Made by a program: the position numbers and the translations under genes. A stretch of DNA of 64,000 bases from an uncultured Bacteroidales bacterium (GTDB taxonomy: Bacteria; Bacteroidota; Bacteroidia; Bacteroidales; Paludibacteraceae). How positions within the stretch are numbered: position 1 is the first letter of the stretch; each line of letters starts with the position of its first letter. The stretch spans positions 1-64,000 of the forward strand of contig CAMHSB010000001.1 in NCBI GenBank assembly GCA_946187695.1. The letters are read 5' to 3'. Under the pieces are notes generated by a model, which ran no database searches, was not told the origin of the DNA, and saw only the letters and a program-made list of their open reading frames with translations. This document shows, one piece after another, positions 45,001 through 51,535 of the stretch.

Positions 45001-47618
45001 CCGCCGTTGTTGGTGGTCTCCGTTGCTAAAGCATCGGCGGCCTTGCAGTTACGGATAACCGTATTGATGATTTTCAGCTCCGAATAGCAGGTATCGCCAT
45101 TCGCCTTCGGCCATTCGGCATTGACATAGATACCGGCACCTTTCGGCGAGCAGCAGTTACTGATCACGCAGTTACGAACCTGGTTATTCACCATATTCAC
45201 GCGGTACTTGGGATCGATGGTTGAGTTATTGACCACTATTCCGCCACCGTCGTTCGCTGCGGTTGCGCTAACCACCCCGTGGGTATTGGCGTCCTGCAGC
45301 ATAAATCCATCGATGACAGCGCTGTCCGCGTTCACTAACGCAAACGCATGGGCGGAGTTGTTCTCGTATCCCATATTACCGTCCTCGCCCGTCACGTTGC
45401 ATCGCACCGTGGAGCGGTAGTTACGGGGGTTGCGCCCCTCTGTATCTATGCCGGTCAGCGATGACGGATAGCCCCCGTAGAAACGCATATGACCGTAGGT
45501 GACGATCGCCGCAGAACGGATGTTCTTTTGCACATAGTTACCCGGACCTACGGTTCGGCAGGTTCCTTCTTTGACTAATATCTGTACCGTATGGAATATC
45601 GTATCTTCCCCCGTCGGCTTGCCGTCTCCGTCTAATTTCGGCAAGCGGTAATAACGGTTGCTTGGGATGGTATCCACAAACCGCTGGCGGAAATACTGCA
45701 CACCCTCACCCAAGTCGCGGATAGGCGTTTCCCAGCTGTTTCCCTCTTGCGCTTGCGGAACGAAGACGCCTTTGTCAAACACACCCTTACGGTTCGGGTC
45801 AATGAAGATAGTCGGAATCGGATCGCCATTAAGACGTCCCTCCAGTCCTTGTTGCGGAACCAAAGCATACACGATCGGGTCCGGCTTGCGCACCAATGCG
45901 CCTAAGGTCGAAGCCGGCTCGTACGGGTTGGATACCACACCATAGTCCGTATGCGCATGGACCAGCCATGGCGACACATCCGTCATCGTCTCATTCCACT
46001 GCACACCCTTTTGATCCAGCGCCGAATAGGAGGTCAAGTGCCATATACGCGGACCCGGATAATCCACCGGACGCATATGCGCTAATACACCCGCGCCGTA
46101 GATACCTGCCGACGTATTAACCGAATCCCAGTTCAGAGGCTCGACCGTAGGAGCAAAGAAACAGGGGTGGTTGCTGACCGAACTCTCTGTAGGCATGTTA
46201 TGCTTGTCCAGCGAATAAACCGCCTCCTTGCGCACACCCGTCCAGTCCGTGATATCGTGGTTCATGAAGGCGGTATGATAGACGTAGGTCTCATAGCCCG
46301 CGACACCGGTCTTCTGGCGCACGGAAGCAAACTGGATATCGTTGTTGACGTCGCAGCGGTTTCCCCAGATGACGGAGTTGAAGATCTGACCGCAGTTACG
46401 GACATAGATACCGCCCGTACGTCCGTGACGACGACCGTAATAAGTCACATCCGGACCCATACAGTTATTCGCCGTTACCGTACAGTGGTTCACCGTTCCG
46501 CCTTCCGCCAGGTAGATACCGGCGCCTTCGGCGTTGGTCGTATTATTATTGACTACGCAAGCCGTTGCGTACGGGGAATAATTGCTAATATTATCGATAG
46601 CCGGGACACCGGTAGTAGGATAGTCCTCGGGAACATGGCTGATGAAGATACCGCCACCGCATCGCGACGCACAGGAAGTGATCTGGCTATGCCCGATAGA
46701 GCCCTCATGGTCGATACATACACCGCCGCCGTAACCTTGCGACACACCAATACCTGCGGACTGACAGGCCTGAATCAAGCAGAACTCAATCGTACCGCCG
46801 CCATCGGCGTAGATACCGCCGCCGCGCATGTTCGCCGAGCAGCGCTCCACAATACAGCCTCTCATGCTGGACTTACCTACCATATACACACCGCCGCCGT
46901 AACCCGTATGCTCGCGGAGGTTAATATTACGGCTGGAGGCGTTACCCGACGAGATGACGCAGCCGTCTATCGAAGCCGGATATTCCAAAGGCTTATAGTG
47001 GTTCTTTAACAGATCATCGGTGGCCGGCCAGATGCCGTTGGTAGCAAACCATACTACGTGGTACGAGCTCGCAGCATAGGCTGTCGTATATTTACCGCGG
47101 ATGGAGTCGAAGGTAAAGGTAGGAGGCGTCGAGGAGTGGTTACCGGTGAGGATGGTCTTGTTTTCAAACTCCCATTGCGAAGCAATCTCCGTGCCGGAGA
47201 CGGTACCGATACCCGACTGGTCCGCCCAGTTTTCCTCGCAGGTCTTGCCATTCACCATCTTACGCAAGCCCGGCCTGCTCTCGGGAGTGCCTGCATTGAA
47301 TCCTCCATAAACGTGGATACCGGCGTATATCTTAAACGACGTATTGAGCATCGAACCGCCGGAACTCTCCGTCGATTCGGTAGGGACATAGGAGCCGGCA
47401 GCGATATAGACCGAACCCGAATGCAAACCGTTGTTCTCCAGGTAATCGCGCAGGTCGTTGATAGCGTCCTGTACACGGTTCTTGGCGTGCTCCCAGGACT
47501 TACCGTCGTTGTTATATGCACCGCTGGGGTGGACATAACGGATCGTATCCGTTTGCGCGCGCAAAAGCGCGCACACGCACACGAACATTAGTAATAATAT
47601 ATATCTCTTCCTTTTCAA
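33081..47618 (-). CDS. giant secreted parallel beta-helix protein with type IX-like tail
   Basis: This 4,845-residue product is the largest gene in the window. A signal peptide (about 1-21, cleaving before QTDTI) follows a TTG start at 47618, one base after the previous stop. At least seven beta-helix units begin with a recurring header such as YVHPSGAYNNDGKSWEHA (residue 28), YVTPNGAGKRDGSSWANA (about 1107) and YVDPLKPEFSAGDGSNWE (about 3963), with others near 605, 2118, 2610 and 3445. Each is followed by a GTY motif and many NC.I..N.A..GGG.Y turns. A beta-sandwich insert lies near 1530-1670. The end (GDQVALYAPSGQILC...GYVVRVNDTSHKVLR) fits a type A sorting domain. It is probably a surface adhesin or pilus-associated protein; the ligand is unknown. 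Confidence 0.88.
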   Translation of the reverse strand: MKRKRYILLLMFVCVCALLRAQTDTIRYVHPSGAYNNDGKSWEHAKNRVQDAINDLRDYLENNGLHSGSVYIAAGSYVPTESTESSGGSMLNTSFKIYAGIHVYGGFNAGTPESRPGLRKMVNGKTCEENWADQSGIGTVSGTEIASQWEFENKTILTGNHSSTPPTFTFDSIRGKYTTAYAASSYHVVWFATNGIWPATDDLLKNHYKPLEYPASIDGCVISSGNASSRNINLREHTGYGGGVYMVGKSSMRGCIVERCSANMRGGGIYADGGGTIEFCLIQACQSAGIGVSQGYGGGVCIDHEGSIGHSQITSCASRCGGGIFISHVPEDYPTTGVPAIDNISNYSPYATACVVNNNTTNAEGAGIYLAEGGTVNHCTVTANNCMGPDVTYYGRRHGRTGGIYVRNCGQIFNSVIWGNRCDVNNDIQFASVRQKTGVAGYETYVYHTAFMNHDITDWTGVRKEAVYSLDKHNMPTESSVSNHPCFFAPTVEPLNWDSVNTSAGIYGAGVLAHMRPVDYPGPRIWHLTSYSALDQKGVQWNETMTDVSPWLVHAHTDYGVVSNPYEPASTLGALVRKPDPIVYALVPQQGLEGRLNGDPIPTIFIDPNRKGVFDKGVFVPQAQEGNSWETPIRDLGEGVQYFRQRFVDTIPSNRYYRLPKLDGDGKPTGEDTIFHTVQILVKEGTCRTVGPGNYVQKNIRSAAIVTYGHMRFYGGYPSSLTGIDTEGRNPRNYRSTVRCNVTGEDGNMGYENNSAHAFALVNADSAVIDGFMLQDANTHGVVSATAANDGGGIVVNNSTIDPKYRVNMVNNQVRNCVISNCCSPKGAGIYVNAEWPKANGDTCYSELKIINTVIRNCKAADALATETTNNGGIITANGRSFIHLDHCNIMNNVGIPFKTDNRRTDNTAMGYHGYIRVDNSMIYCNADRKYDMYTNILANSAQSVNTEGDSFIYGTYNMFDADLYVPEGHVTENHPEGFFKADYTVPTIIAGFVPDGVDSDLEDDEGTTPSRTNKKNLTRVTTDGNYPSFVNPSRIIGNSPTGDKALYGGTVSYTPMTTNPCVNAAGNTYESYENFDRSDVFVRNYGGEPDIGAIENTDLPISGSVIYVTPNGAGKRDGSSWANAIAGNTVYVLNDIDGPALADGDQIDPEPTCNRVLDSEGNPILTTNEKYNGGWGKVWMNTHTIYSTTHDATVHDHITYKSIYYGGDGDGEGREVVDSLRESSQVLPDGEGVISTPEGFVPGTYDDPRYPYGEISGASRTFWRANPYTGSYGSVGAFTSACNTNGWINNTRSERYVGGLQYAVEKASAANKTYHSDSVQVWVGAGTYNDYKGFIMRDSVTVLGGFPATKYSSPGMTERQALMSDVINIPKSKPAEKLNATDYESILQISDVDPKKDNTHLETNAVKYWDDDIDFVENTTITGEVEADRVVTRVYTWQTSDIIEDVTTTYFQPSDFSDAQILNETSDGDFHSLDFGTAQETAVKDCWHLTYTGNASTTGNNGVIGRYEDDQMSTKKSNFGKNIYEYGSIVGTTGKDAMFIRNGSLAGVKIWQTMKNVPAGSYRIVVDLNAYYRLTKDVKANNVPTGVCFIVIGANSDTLVNKEPINAKGKVGTTGSQNLNRAELNRYTFNFTQPADGSLKVSIEIGEFDGSKGNNREVLMENFKLIRVIPGNTYSQTDYSDIRTQHPGSTGSSSSTYSSTAATHRTTLRKRVLTMPDVCVPTYGGGGNGDPVTMGGAYGNDALPHTDRVWGPTKALRTAATLAKQEDSHYVEYNEATWDGFTIRHGFLYDESMAHGGGAGVNMYEGAHLRNCIVIHNVSACQRVKGAGMFCDGATSTIEGCFVLNNTSTRGSASALLDNQIFAGGMFMYEGTCFNSLFANNYSQGSAGGLGFCVGRFFNNTIAYNTATLVEAGSSSISGGAISLATSSNPNLFVANTIIFGNNGIAIRDRNAGVDKVNPFLYCYIQSAAAQPNATTKNNVYNWTESATSNYGTGNTFLNGVAPSAANTPFAADFDESGNYVAGRAASLNDFRLRDGIGCVNHGTEEFAGEFFTALRHKGQSENAIRNSFIYKSVEAAQLPDNDVAFAKRVQDCQIDMGAYEFNAAYSIKPDTTTHPGQAIFYVTFAAHGGDASADSPQNAACKQKLQLVLDAAGRYKYNLMTLAKYDKGEAGTYVADQPNKHWNVEVWLEGDVTNSTKSNEYAEWYTATRSTKHNMENYIDNTLDYSFIIPHGVQIKGGYSLRFFLYEDAAGNEVEAGTPGATIKDERDPLTYRTVLSGKITSSTGAEGNTFHVVTFTNDLFTPDETYYTKDEGGLEVSVRNQLAFMTDEKDRAVVDGIFIMDGHANSSDDADRIGAAAVVTDYAHIRNCVIQENTAEGNGGGLYLKPYALVSGTIIKNNTANIGGGIYIEAPAAQMNDSLAHVFYTTICENTGRSSAGGLFIDHTNARINSTALWHNAANDNANISGVFSRSSEETDYPLTFCAVESRRLEGQGNVELSPTETEGVRWDRQDPFNAILYYPIEMSSTLSRAGMTYNQWYSTMRTFTTLDSIDIAGVSRIKWFSDGSERGYAWTTDTLVTKNNDFIEIGARAINKNFAINVDQKYVMNRLYVMHTDLINSEAARALQDNTLNNDTANMYRQMGSCILNPFHRLGDAFDYIIAARKANPALYRNRVFSVFIEAGTYYPYHNAYGEQDEVRNNTFLVPEGIYVIGGVDSRPDDHHYGQEGYFDMFTGAAYGDPNRDVDVRIKLPSGATTSYTINASSLDSIRLRDDRHRPMRDNNLNSVIEPWELERQTILSGNAVAGEDFTHVYHVITMHADSTHVGPQPLKFRHMNPEFDRDNLRPGIPMLIDPIPMNQPDLFVDELDQSILGRTVEFDGIQITGGYANQLNPEDTLRHPYVKKTYFRGGGIFVDGNWTSDFDEPGDVLPNVTEPAVYNIPIVVENCVFTNNMAGNGGGLYSNGGIYMFGCHFTQNYSQGPMSEVDQNFIPWTAGGCIATNAVCDVANTLFDNNEARRGLFPITASGDEYIPYADARQGFAGVISAATQSYLRVVNCHFMKNKAVAYPAIYNFTPNNEYGDDANEKQFAFNTIFWGNEVFEVDNLDELDYKVPPSAQTINDFNTRYKGSRKGVFHYDPVEWDKYEKLFHEYDSLYNYYAAAGDTFNVKVTDKLAELRAQGDLVEGLYFCSYRKTYGPSGMKPTPEGYLLTRDEQRNFLDPRKKPVQVESVHGFPVEIYDNLFTYVHGNNNTLINPINTATDGPNFKQPTFIAGIDGYMQNADWLLARMNLTTDQGWGHLKQTVTRGVGYFLTRYTEKTQYETFEEALAAANAKLGVDTCTAWSVLPVRGLPIATFDDEQHSLGSIYNWYSKRYGTYMSNVSAPLPLKDQYYMAYSRTISDDEVSGNMDRISKHPKTGETDVYIDIGIYEYQYVQLDIKGQEIDTVWVATKTKDPIRHDGLTWETPITDLQTAIDLLMSSHNNHDKYICFLGDDEGGTFSPSNVIDNRRAFIITSNTLEPLLPDSAEADYDYGVNSLTFLGGYSFDVKDAPRDPQAHPTIIEMPNIGTAAQRNQLFVVEDMTRQMVQANWQGEYTSRDSVVIPIVFDGITFINPYSTKEPDTVAYSSLGGQMSKKGGAAIYYRWQRRYAGDGSVYTPNFNMALHPDSALIDGVKVTLPKLTISNCIFMDNGARTENKFERSPAVRIDHGGGSSLIVNTLFHSNAGAPVYARTFDITEEENDLAKVPNDVIMVNITSALNDGHIRLDSKESEVHNSLIWLDDLYNDTTVQLQMGTATPGTYDQWDKTTNKDRDGIAGRMSHNAVWGCFQAYDDEPDGDPVGNNHPLSSENNNIFKGPGFLSPYLTASTSEQRRERSFRLNPSIRTHGMADKDIYLNRVFFRVYPDTCAETHNKYWRRANGFKSRIFTNNVAELVNDSDLAAKPRLSGQGMERGAYECLAVLQRVLYVDPLKPEFSAGDGSNWEKAFGQGQIQNAIDAAAVYTYMNQSESLVTRKAYVFVKGSGDALDHYNLEARDGVSIYGSLPTSFNDTAFVDPEQDKFTDSECQRFVNYVRATVAGVASSKDSPTRINSIHVTGDDFQTGFLLDGFMITNPDARPERTPILLENSMTALRNCLVVDNTVPNHPIADIRRGLLYNCLFYNDSADIIVKVGGNGLVLNNTIVADNADVTPLHDTYAASGAVQNNIALNTALTTPTCFAPYLTQNNLYSLPAYLTTNASLAYQLHEHSLMIDDGTMDSSLPALFDSYKADNTINFSRDRDVLGNPRKLGESVDKGAFETWRVAAKKAQEITALTNKLIGRQESLDADDATRNAAFTEHYGGNAYPHQGSVVYLIDSSAMTMQYDTENDFKDFKNNTIILRPGYMLLKPDASFYGNGHEVQMNYLAVEKRFKDQRYALTAMPFNYNTGNITSTTYGEWGTLTSHLTPLTFTTHQYSGAARSVKDYVFQPANSAAWLSIDTLNRTANDAYLMDFGATCDTVLRFNAFAPLSGQYVYTEDGDDKTVYLTQYDNRIPTGTGTELNFTRQEDMGWNMKGLPWLVTNYRTDTILWAGNYLRQMHIPHVLYDLEQTTRSWDRGTTLSVGNGFLTQTATTKDKESVLFHIPLFGRNDKPARPLIRLAARNNPHADVLTAIPDSTADKYVDYTYGRDGVKWMLKEGAPQLYLLDAKRMARISLLGAAPTEVDIPVGVYVPQADEPTPFTFSLPEKEAFAGYSSVWLIDYQLNRYTNLMEQDYEVTLESGENNRRFAVRIGGFPMTDKNGKRSYLVFAHDGILHVRGLIPGDQVALYAPSGQILCTATASSSEWTTPLPIQSGYVVRVNDTSHKVLR

Positions 47619-47619
47619 A

Positions 47620-48705
47620 TCAACTGTCTTTTGCTACCACTTTGGTATCGGTTCCTGCCGATAGTGGTTGGTTCAAATTAAAATCCGCACGCAGCCAGGG
47701 CACAAACGTGGCTGTCGGATCAATCTCCAGATATAAAGTCGGACGGTAATAATTGCCACTGGCGTTCGTCTCCATCTGCATCTGCAAGGGGAAATAGTTC
47801 TCTTTCCCGACAGCAGTGGTCGTATAGGGTATTGTGTAGAAATACGACCGTCCTTCCCACCATAGTCCTTCGTCCGTCCGCTTGACGATCTCTATCGTAT
47901 CGCCCGTTGCCAGCGGCGCCGAGCCGACCACGTTCTCCATCGGTTTGAAGCAATACGCATAGCCGTTAAAGAGGTTGCATGCTTTCATGCTCGTGAGCCG
48001 CACCGCCGAAGCCGGATTGGCTTTGTTGATGCGGTTATTTTCATCGACATACCACGTGATATCCACTTTCGCTGCTACGTGATAGAGCATCAGGTCGATA
48101 TGCGGTACTCTCTGGTAGATACTGCTAAAAGCACCGTAATAACTACCGCTCAGCTCATAGTTATAGGGCGTGGAATAGATGTTGTGCAAGTTGGCTTTGG
48201 TATCGGGATCCGCGGTAGAGAACTGCAAGTTCCGAACCTGGTCTGCCGTTTCGATGGAGGCAAAAGGCGTATTGAACACCAACTCATTGGGCGATGCGAT
48301 GGCAAAGACTTCTCCCGCAAATTTCTCCGCCGCCAAGAGCAGATTGATCTGCTCGTTGTACTCGAATATACTATCCCCAATGGACTGTAACCGACCGAAA
48401 TAGTGTTTCGGAGTCCAGTCTTCCTCCAAGGGTTCGAGATGCTCTTTATGCCAGATAGACCATGTCGCGCCGTTGTATTTGAGCACGAAAAAATAGATAT
48501 GGCGCGGAAAAGCAAAACACTCGGTTGTACCGGGATCGCCTATCGAACGACGTCCGGCTACCTGATACGGATTATAGGAATCTTCTACCGGCAAGGAGAT
48601 AGAAACAGGCATAGTCCCCTTGGACAACAACTCCGGGTCGTTCTCCGCCTGCCGACATCCGAATGCCAGCAGCACTATTCCTATGTAGAGCAATGCCTTT
48701 TTCAT
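47620..48705 (-). CDS. fimbrial-like lipoprotein (minor subunit type)
   Basis: The 361-residue product starts MKKALLYIGIVLLAFGCRQ, a lipoprotein signal with lipobox LAFGC. It continues with TMPVSISLPVEDSY, like the first strand of FimA/Mfa-type subunits, and IYFFVLKYNGATW. The rest is beta-rich with no recognised domain. An earlier in-frame start at 48750 would overlap the upstream gene and spoil the signal peptide. It sits 5 nt after the FimB/Mfa2-like gene and one base before the giant gene, so it may be a tip or accessory pilin. The assignment is mainly from context. Confidence 0.6.
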   Translation of the reverse strand: MKKALLYIGIVLLAFGCRQAENDPELLSKGTMPVSISLPVEDSYNPYQVAGRRSIGDPGTTECFAFPRHIYFFVLKYNGATWSIWHKEHLEPLEEDWTPKHYFGRLQSIGDSIFEYNEQINLLLAAEKFAGEVFAIASPNELVFNTPFASIETADQVRNLQFSTADPDTKANLHNIYSTPYNYELSGSYYGAFSSIYQRVPHIDLMLYHVAAKVDITWYVDENNRINKANPASAVRLTSMKACNLFNGYAYCFKPMENVVGSAPLATGDTIEIVKRTDEGLWWEGRSYFYTIPYTTTAVGKENYFPLQMQMETNASGNYYRPTLYLEIDPTATFVPWLRADFNLNQPLSAGTDTKVVAKDS

Positions 48706-48710
48706 CGCGC

Positions 48711-49721
48711 TTATCCCGTTATCAATTCCTGGGTGGTTCCGGATTTCCAATCGAGCGTCACCGTCACACCTACCTCTGCATCCTTGGTATCCAAGGAGCC
48801 GTCGTTTTTCATATACACCTTGATGATCTCCATCGTGCCGGCTTTCAACGGCTTATCGAACGTGAGTTGGGTCTGTGTGACCGTACCGTCCTCTAATCGG
48901 ACGAATGCGCTCAACTGCCAAAGGGAACCGGATGCAGTCATGTTCTTCCCTGCTATCGCTGCCGGTGCTGCATCCCTGGAAGGAAAGGCCACCGCCGCAT
49001 AACAATCATCCCGCACTTTCTCTGCCCGGATAGCACTCGGCGAGTAGAACGAGTACACACTGTCCTTCACGCTAAATCCCGAAGCCGTCCCGGTCAAGAT
49101 CAACCGCTCAATAACCGGATTCGCCGTAGAGGTAGAATCCTGTACGACCAACGCTACGGCACAACTGACCATATACAGATGCACATCAAAGGACAGATTG
49201 ACGCCTTCCGTCATATGCATCGGCAGACGCGCCGTATATACGCCCGTGTTGTGCGAAGGCAAGGTGTCCGCTGCATTTTGACCCAAGTACATCGTCGCTG
49301 CTTGCTGACCGCCCATCATGGTCACATTTTTATTATCCGAGATATTGACCACCGCCAAGTGCATATAGTCCTGACGGGGAATGGTCAGCGTATAGGACTT
49401 GCGCATCGCATCAATAATCTCGAACTGATGGTGCTTTAGTTCGTCGGTTCCATCCAAGGAATAGAAACTCATATCCAAATCATGCGCATGACCGGAGAAG
49501 ATCGGTTCCGACCATTTCTTCAAAGCTTGGGCGATGGGTTTCTCTATTTCCGACGATAGTTTCTCGTCAATTGTCATGTTTATCTGCGTTGTCAGACGAA
49601 CCTGATAATTGACCAGATAATCGGATTCGGTTCCGCACACCGACAAGTCGTCGTCTATGAGGCGACAACCTGTCGGCATGAAGAGCCATATAAGCAATAC
49701 TATGTAAAGCTTATTTTTCAA
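48711..49721 (-). CDS. FimB/Mfa2-family fimbrial anchor lipoprotein
   Basis: The 336-residue product has a lipobox (LFMPTGC, Cys 19) and the hallmark CRLIDDDLSVCG right after it. VNYQVRLTTQINM follows, as in FimB/Mfa2 anchors that hold fimbriae to the outer membrane and set their length. The remaining beta-sandwich part includes YTLTIPRQDYMHLAVVNI and a C-terminal VTVTLDWKSGTTQ. It lies 10 nt after the shaft-like gene. The family is well established in Porphyromonas and Bacteroides. Confidence 0.8.
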   Translation of the reverse strand: MKNKLYIVLLIWLFMPTGCRLIDDDLSVCGTESDYLVNYQVRLTTQINMTIDEKLSSEIEKPIAQALKKWSEPIFSGHAHDLDMSFYSLDGTDELKHHQFEIIDAMRKSYTLTIPRQDYMHLAVVNISDNKNVTMMGGQQAATMYLGQNAADTLPSHNTGVYTARLPMHMTEGVNLSFDVHLYMVSCAVALVVQDSTSTANPVIERLILTGTASGFSVKDSVYSFYSPSAIRAEKVRDDCYAAVAFPSRDAAPAAIAGKNMTASGSLWQLSAFVRLEDGTVTQTQLTFDKPLKAGTMEIIKVYMKNDGSLDTKDAEVGVTVTLDWKSGTTQELITG

Positions 49722-49731
49722 TTGTTAATAA

Positions 49732-51477
49732 TTAGAAATCAATCTCATAGGTGTGACCGTCTTGCCATGTCAGATCAACCGAGAATCCGAGTTCCATCTT
49801 CGGGGTACGGAGATCCGGAATGGTGTTGTAAGCGCTCTTCAGGTTCTGGAGCGTCAACTTAGCCGTCGTCGTGAAGTCCTGTTTGAAGACATGACTGTCG
49901 GTTTCCGTTGCCGCAGATGCACCCAATTGAGCAACCACATAGAACTTGCTGTTCTTCGGAATCAACTGGCCACCTGCTCCGTAGAAGTCAGCCTTGTCGT
50001 TGAGCATCTCCACTGCGATCTGGACATCAGCCGTACCGTTCTCCAGTACCAGGGTAGAGTTAACCGCCGAATAGCTGGAGGTAGCGTTTTTCTCTGCTAC
50101 CATACCGGTAACCGTCATCTCATTGTCATAAATCGTGTACTCGGTACCCTCGGTTGTAGCGGTAAAGTTCCAGATTACAGGACGCTGACCACCGACAAGA
50201 ATAGCCGTTACAGGGAAACCACTTGTGGAACAATCCACATCGGTAGCTGCACCCTCTACAACATCGCTGTTATCTGCCATAGCGCTAGAAGCCAGACGTA
50301 CTTGTACATCCAAACGAGCTACTGCATATTGGATTGCATCCTGAACGGCAACGGCACGTGTACGAGCTCCGACAGCATTACCGTCCGTATGAGCACCGAG
50401 GATAGCTGCCCAGTTGTTGACATTGTCATACATCGTCTGCTTCGAGGAATTCGAAGTTTTGATAGTCGAGTTAACAAAGTACCACAGTTCTGCCGGATAT
50501 ACATAGGTATTCGTAGCAGCCATATTGGAATACAGACCTTTGATGAACTGCTTGTTTACTGCATCCCATCTGATGTCCACCGAACCTTCCGGTAAGTTGT
50601 AGCTCTGCGGGAAATTCAGTTGGTCATCCTGCAGCGTTACTACGCCGGCTGCACTGATATTTTTCGCACCGTTCGAGATAGCCGTCTTGATAGCCGTAGC
50701 GATCGGAGAAGAAATCGGCATCATCGATTGATAGAGGTCCGTCATGATACGAGCCACCTCAAACGAAGAAAGACCGTGAATCGAAATGAATGACTGATAG
50801 AGGTCATACAATGCTTTGTTTTCAACAGTCGTATACTCACTCCATGCTTTCACACCATCGGTAGCATTGGCTACGCTGCTCAGATAAGCCAACAGTTTAC
50901 CACCCGCAGCGGATGCCAAATACAAATCATTCGCATCGCTATGAATGGATACCAAACTAAAGGAGAGGTCTTCCAACTCCTTCGAGTTATCACTCAGGTT
51001 ATTCGCCGTTAACTTACCGGTCTGAAATTCCGTACCGGTTGCAGCCGACTTCGCATAGAAGAGGAAAGAAGCCGTAGTAAGAGGGATATTCACATCATTG
51101 AATACTTTCGCATTCGCCGCTGTGGTGAGTGCATCGTGAGCGACTCCTTCCGTCAACTCAATGTTGTCACCGATACGTTTGTCGCCGGCAGCAATAGCGG
51201 CAGGTTTAGCGTACGGGATAAGGGTTATACCCGTCATTCCCTGGAATTGACCAGGAGTGAGCTGCACATTGTCACCCGGCATACGACGAGGACTTTTTGC
51301 CTTCAGTTGGTTCGGCAACGAAATGGCAAACTGGGTCTTTACCACTTCGCCCTTAGTCTGCTCGGTCTGTTTCGCCTTCTCCTCCTCAGGAGCGTTTTTG
51401 TCCTTGCAGGATACAAATCCTACAGTGCTTACCATGGTAATTGCCATGAGGTAAGCCAATGTTCTTACATTTTTCAT
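49732..51477 (-). CDS. FimA/Mfa1-like fimbrial shaft lipoprotein
   Basis: The 581-residue product has a lipoprotein signal ending GFVSC and a charged linker. VKTQFAISLPNQLKAKSPRRMPGDNVQLT follows, which resembles the protease-processed N-terminus of FimA/Mfa1 pilins (an Arg-Arg site at about residues 66-67). FQGMTGITLIPY and IPLTTASFLFYAKSA are typical of this class. Such pilins are exported as lipoproteins, cut at the N-terminal strand and polymerised by strand exchange. It is about 1.5 times FimA length. It is read with the anchor gene downstream, following the DUF3575 gene. Confidence 0.7.
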   Translation of the reverse strand: MKNVRTLAYLMAITMVSTVGFVSCKDKNAPEEEKAKQTEQTKGEVVKTQFAISLPNQLKAKSPRRMPGDNVQLTPGQFQGMTGITLIPYAKPAAIAAGDKRIGDNIELTEGVAHDALTTAANAKVFNDVNIPLTTASFLFYAKSAATGTEFQTGKLTANNLSDNSKELEDLSFSLVSIHSDANDLYLASAAGGKLLAYLSSVANATDGVKAWSEYTTVENKALYDLYQSFISIHGLSSFEVARIMTDLYQSMMPISSPIATAIKTAISNGAKNISAAGVVTLQDDQLNFPQSYNLPEGSVDIRWDAVNKQFIKGLYSNMAATNTYVYPAELWYFVNSTIKTSNSSKQTMYDNVNNWAAILGAHTDGNAVGARTRAVAVQDAIQYAVARLDVQVRLASSAMADNSDVVEGAATDVDCSTSGFPVTAILVGGQRPVIWNFTATTEGTEYTIYDNEMTVTGMVAEKNATSSYSAVNSTLVLENGTADVQIAVEMLNDKADFYGAGGQLIPKNSKFYVVAQLGASAATETDSHVFKQDFTTTAKLTLQNLKSAYNTIPDLRTPKMELGFSVDLTWQDGHTYEIDF

Positions 51478-51535
51478 TGTTTGAAACATTTTAGTTAATA
51501 AATAGGGTTAATTAGTTGATTTGTTAATATTTAAA

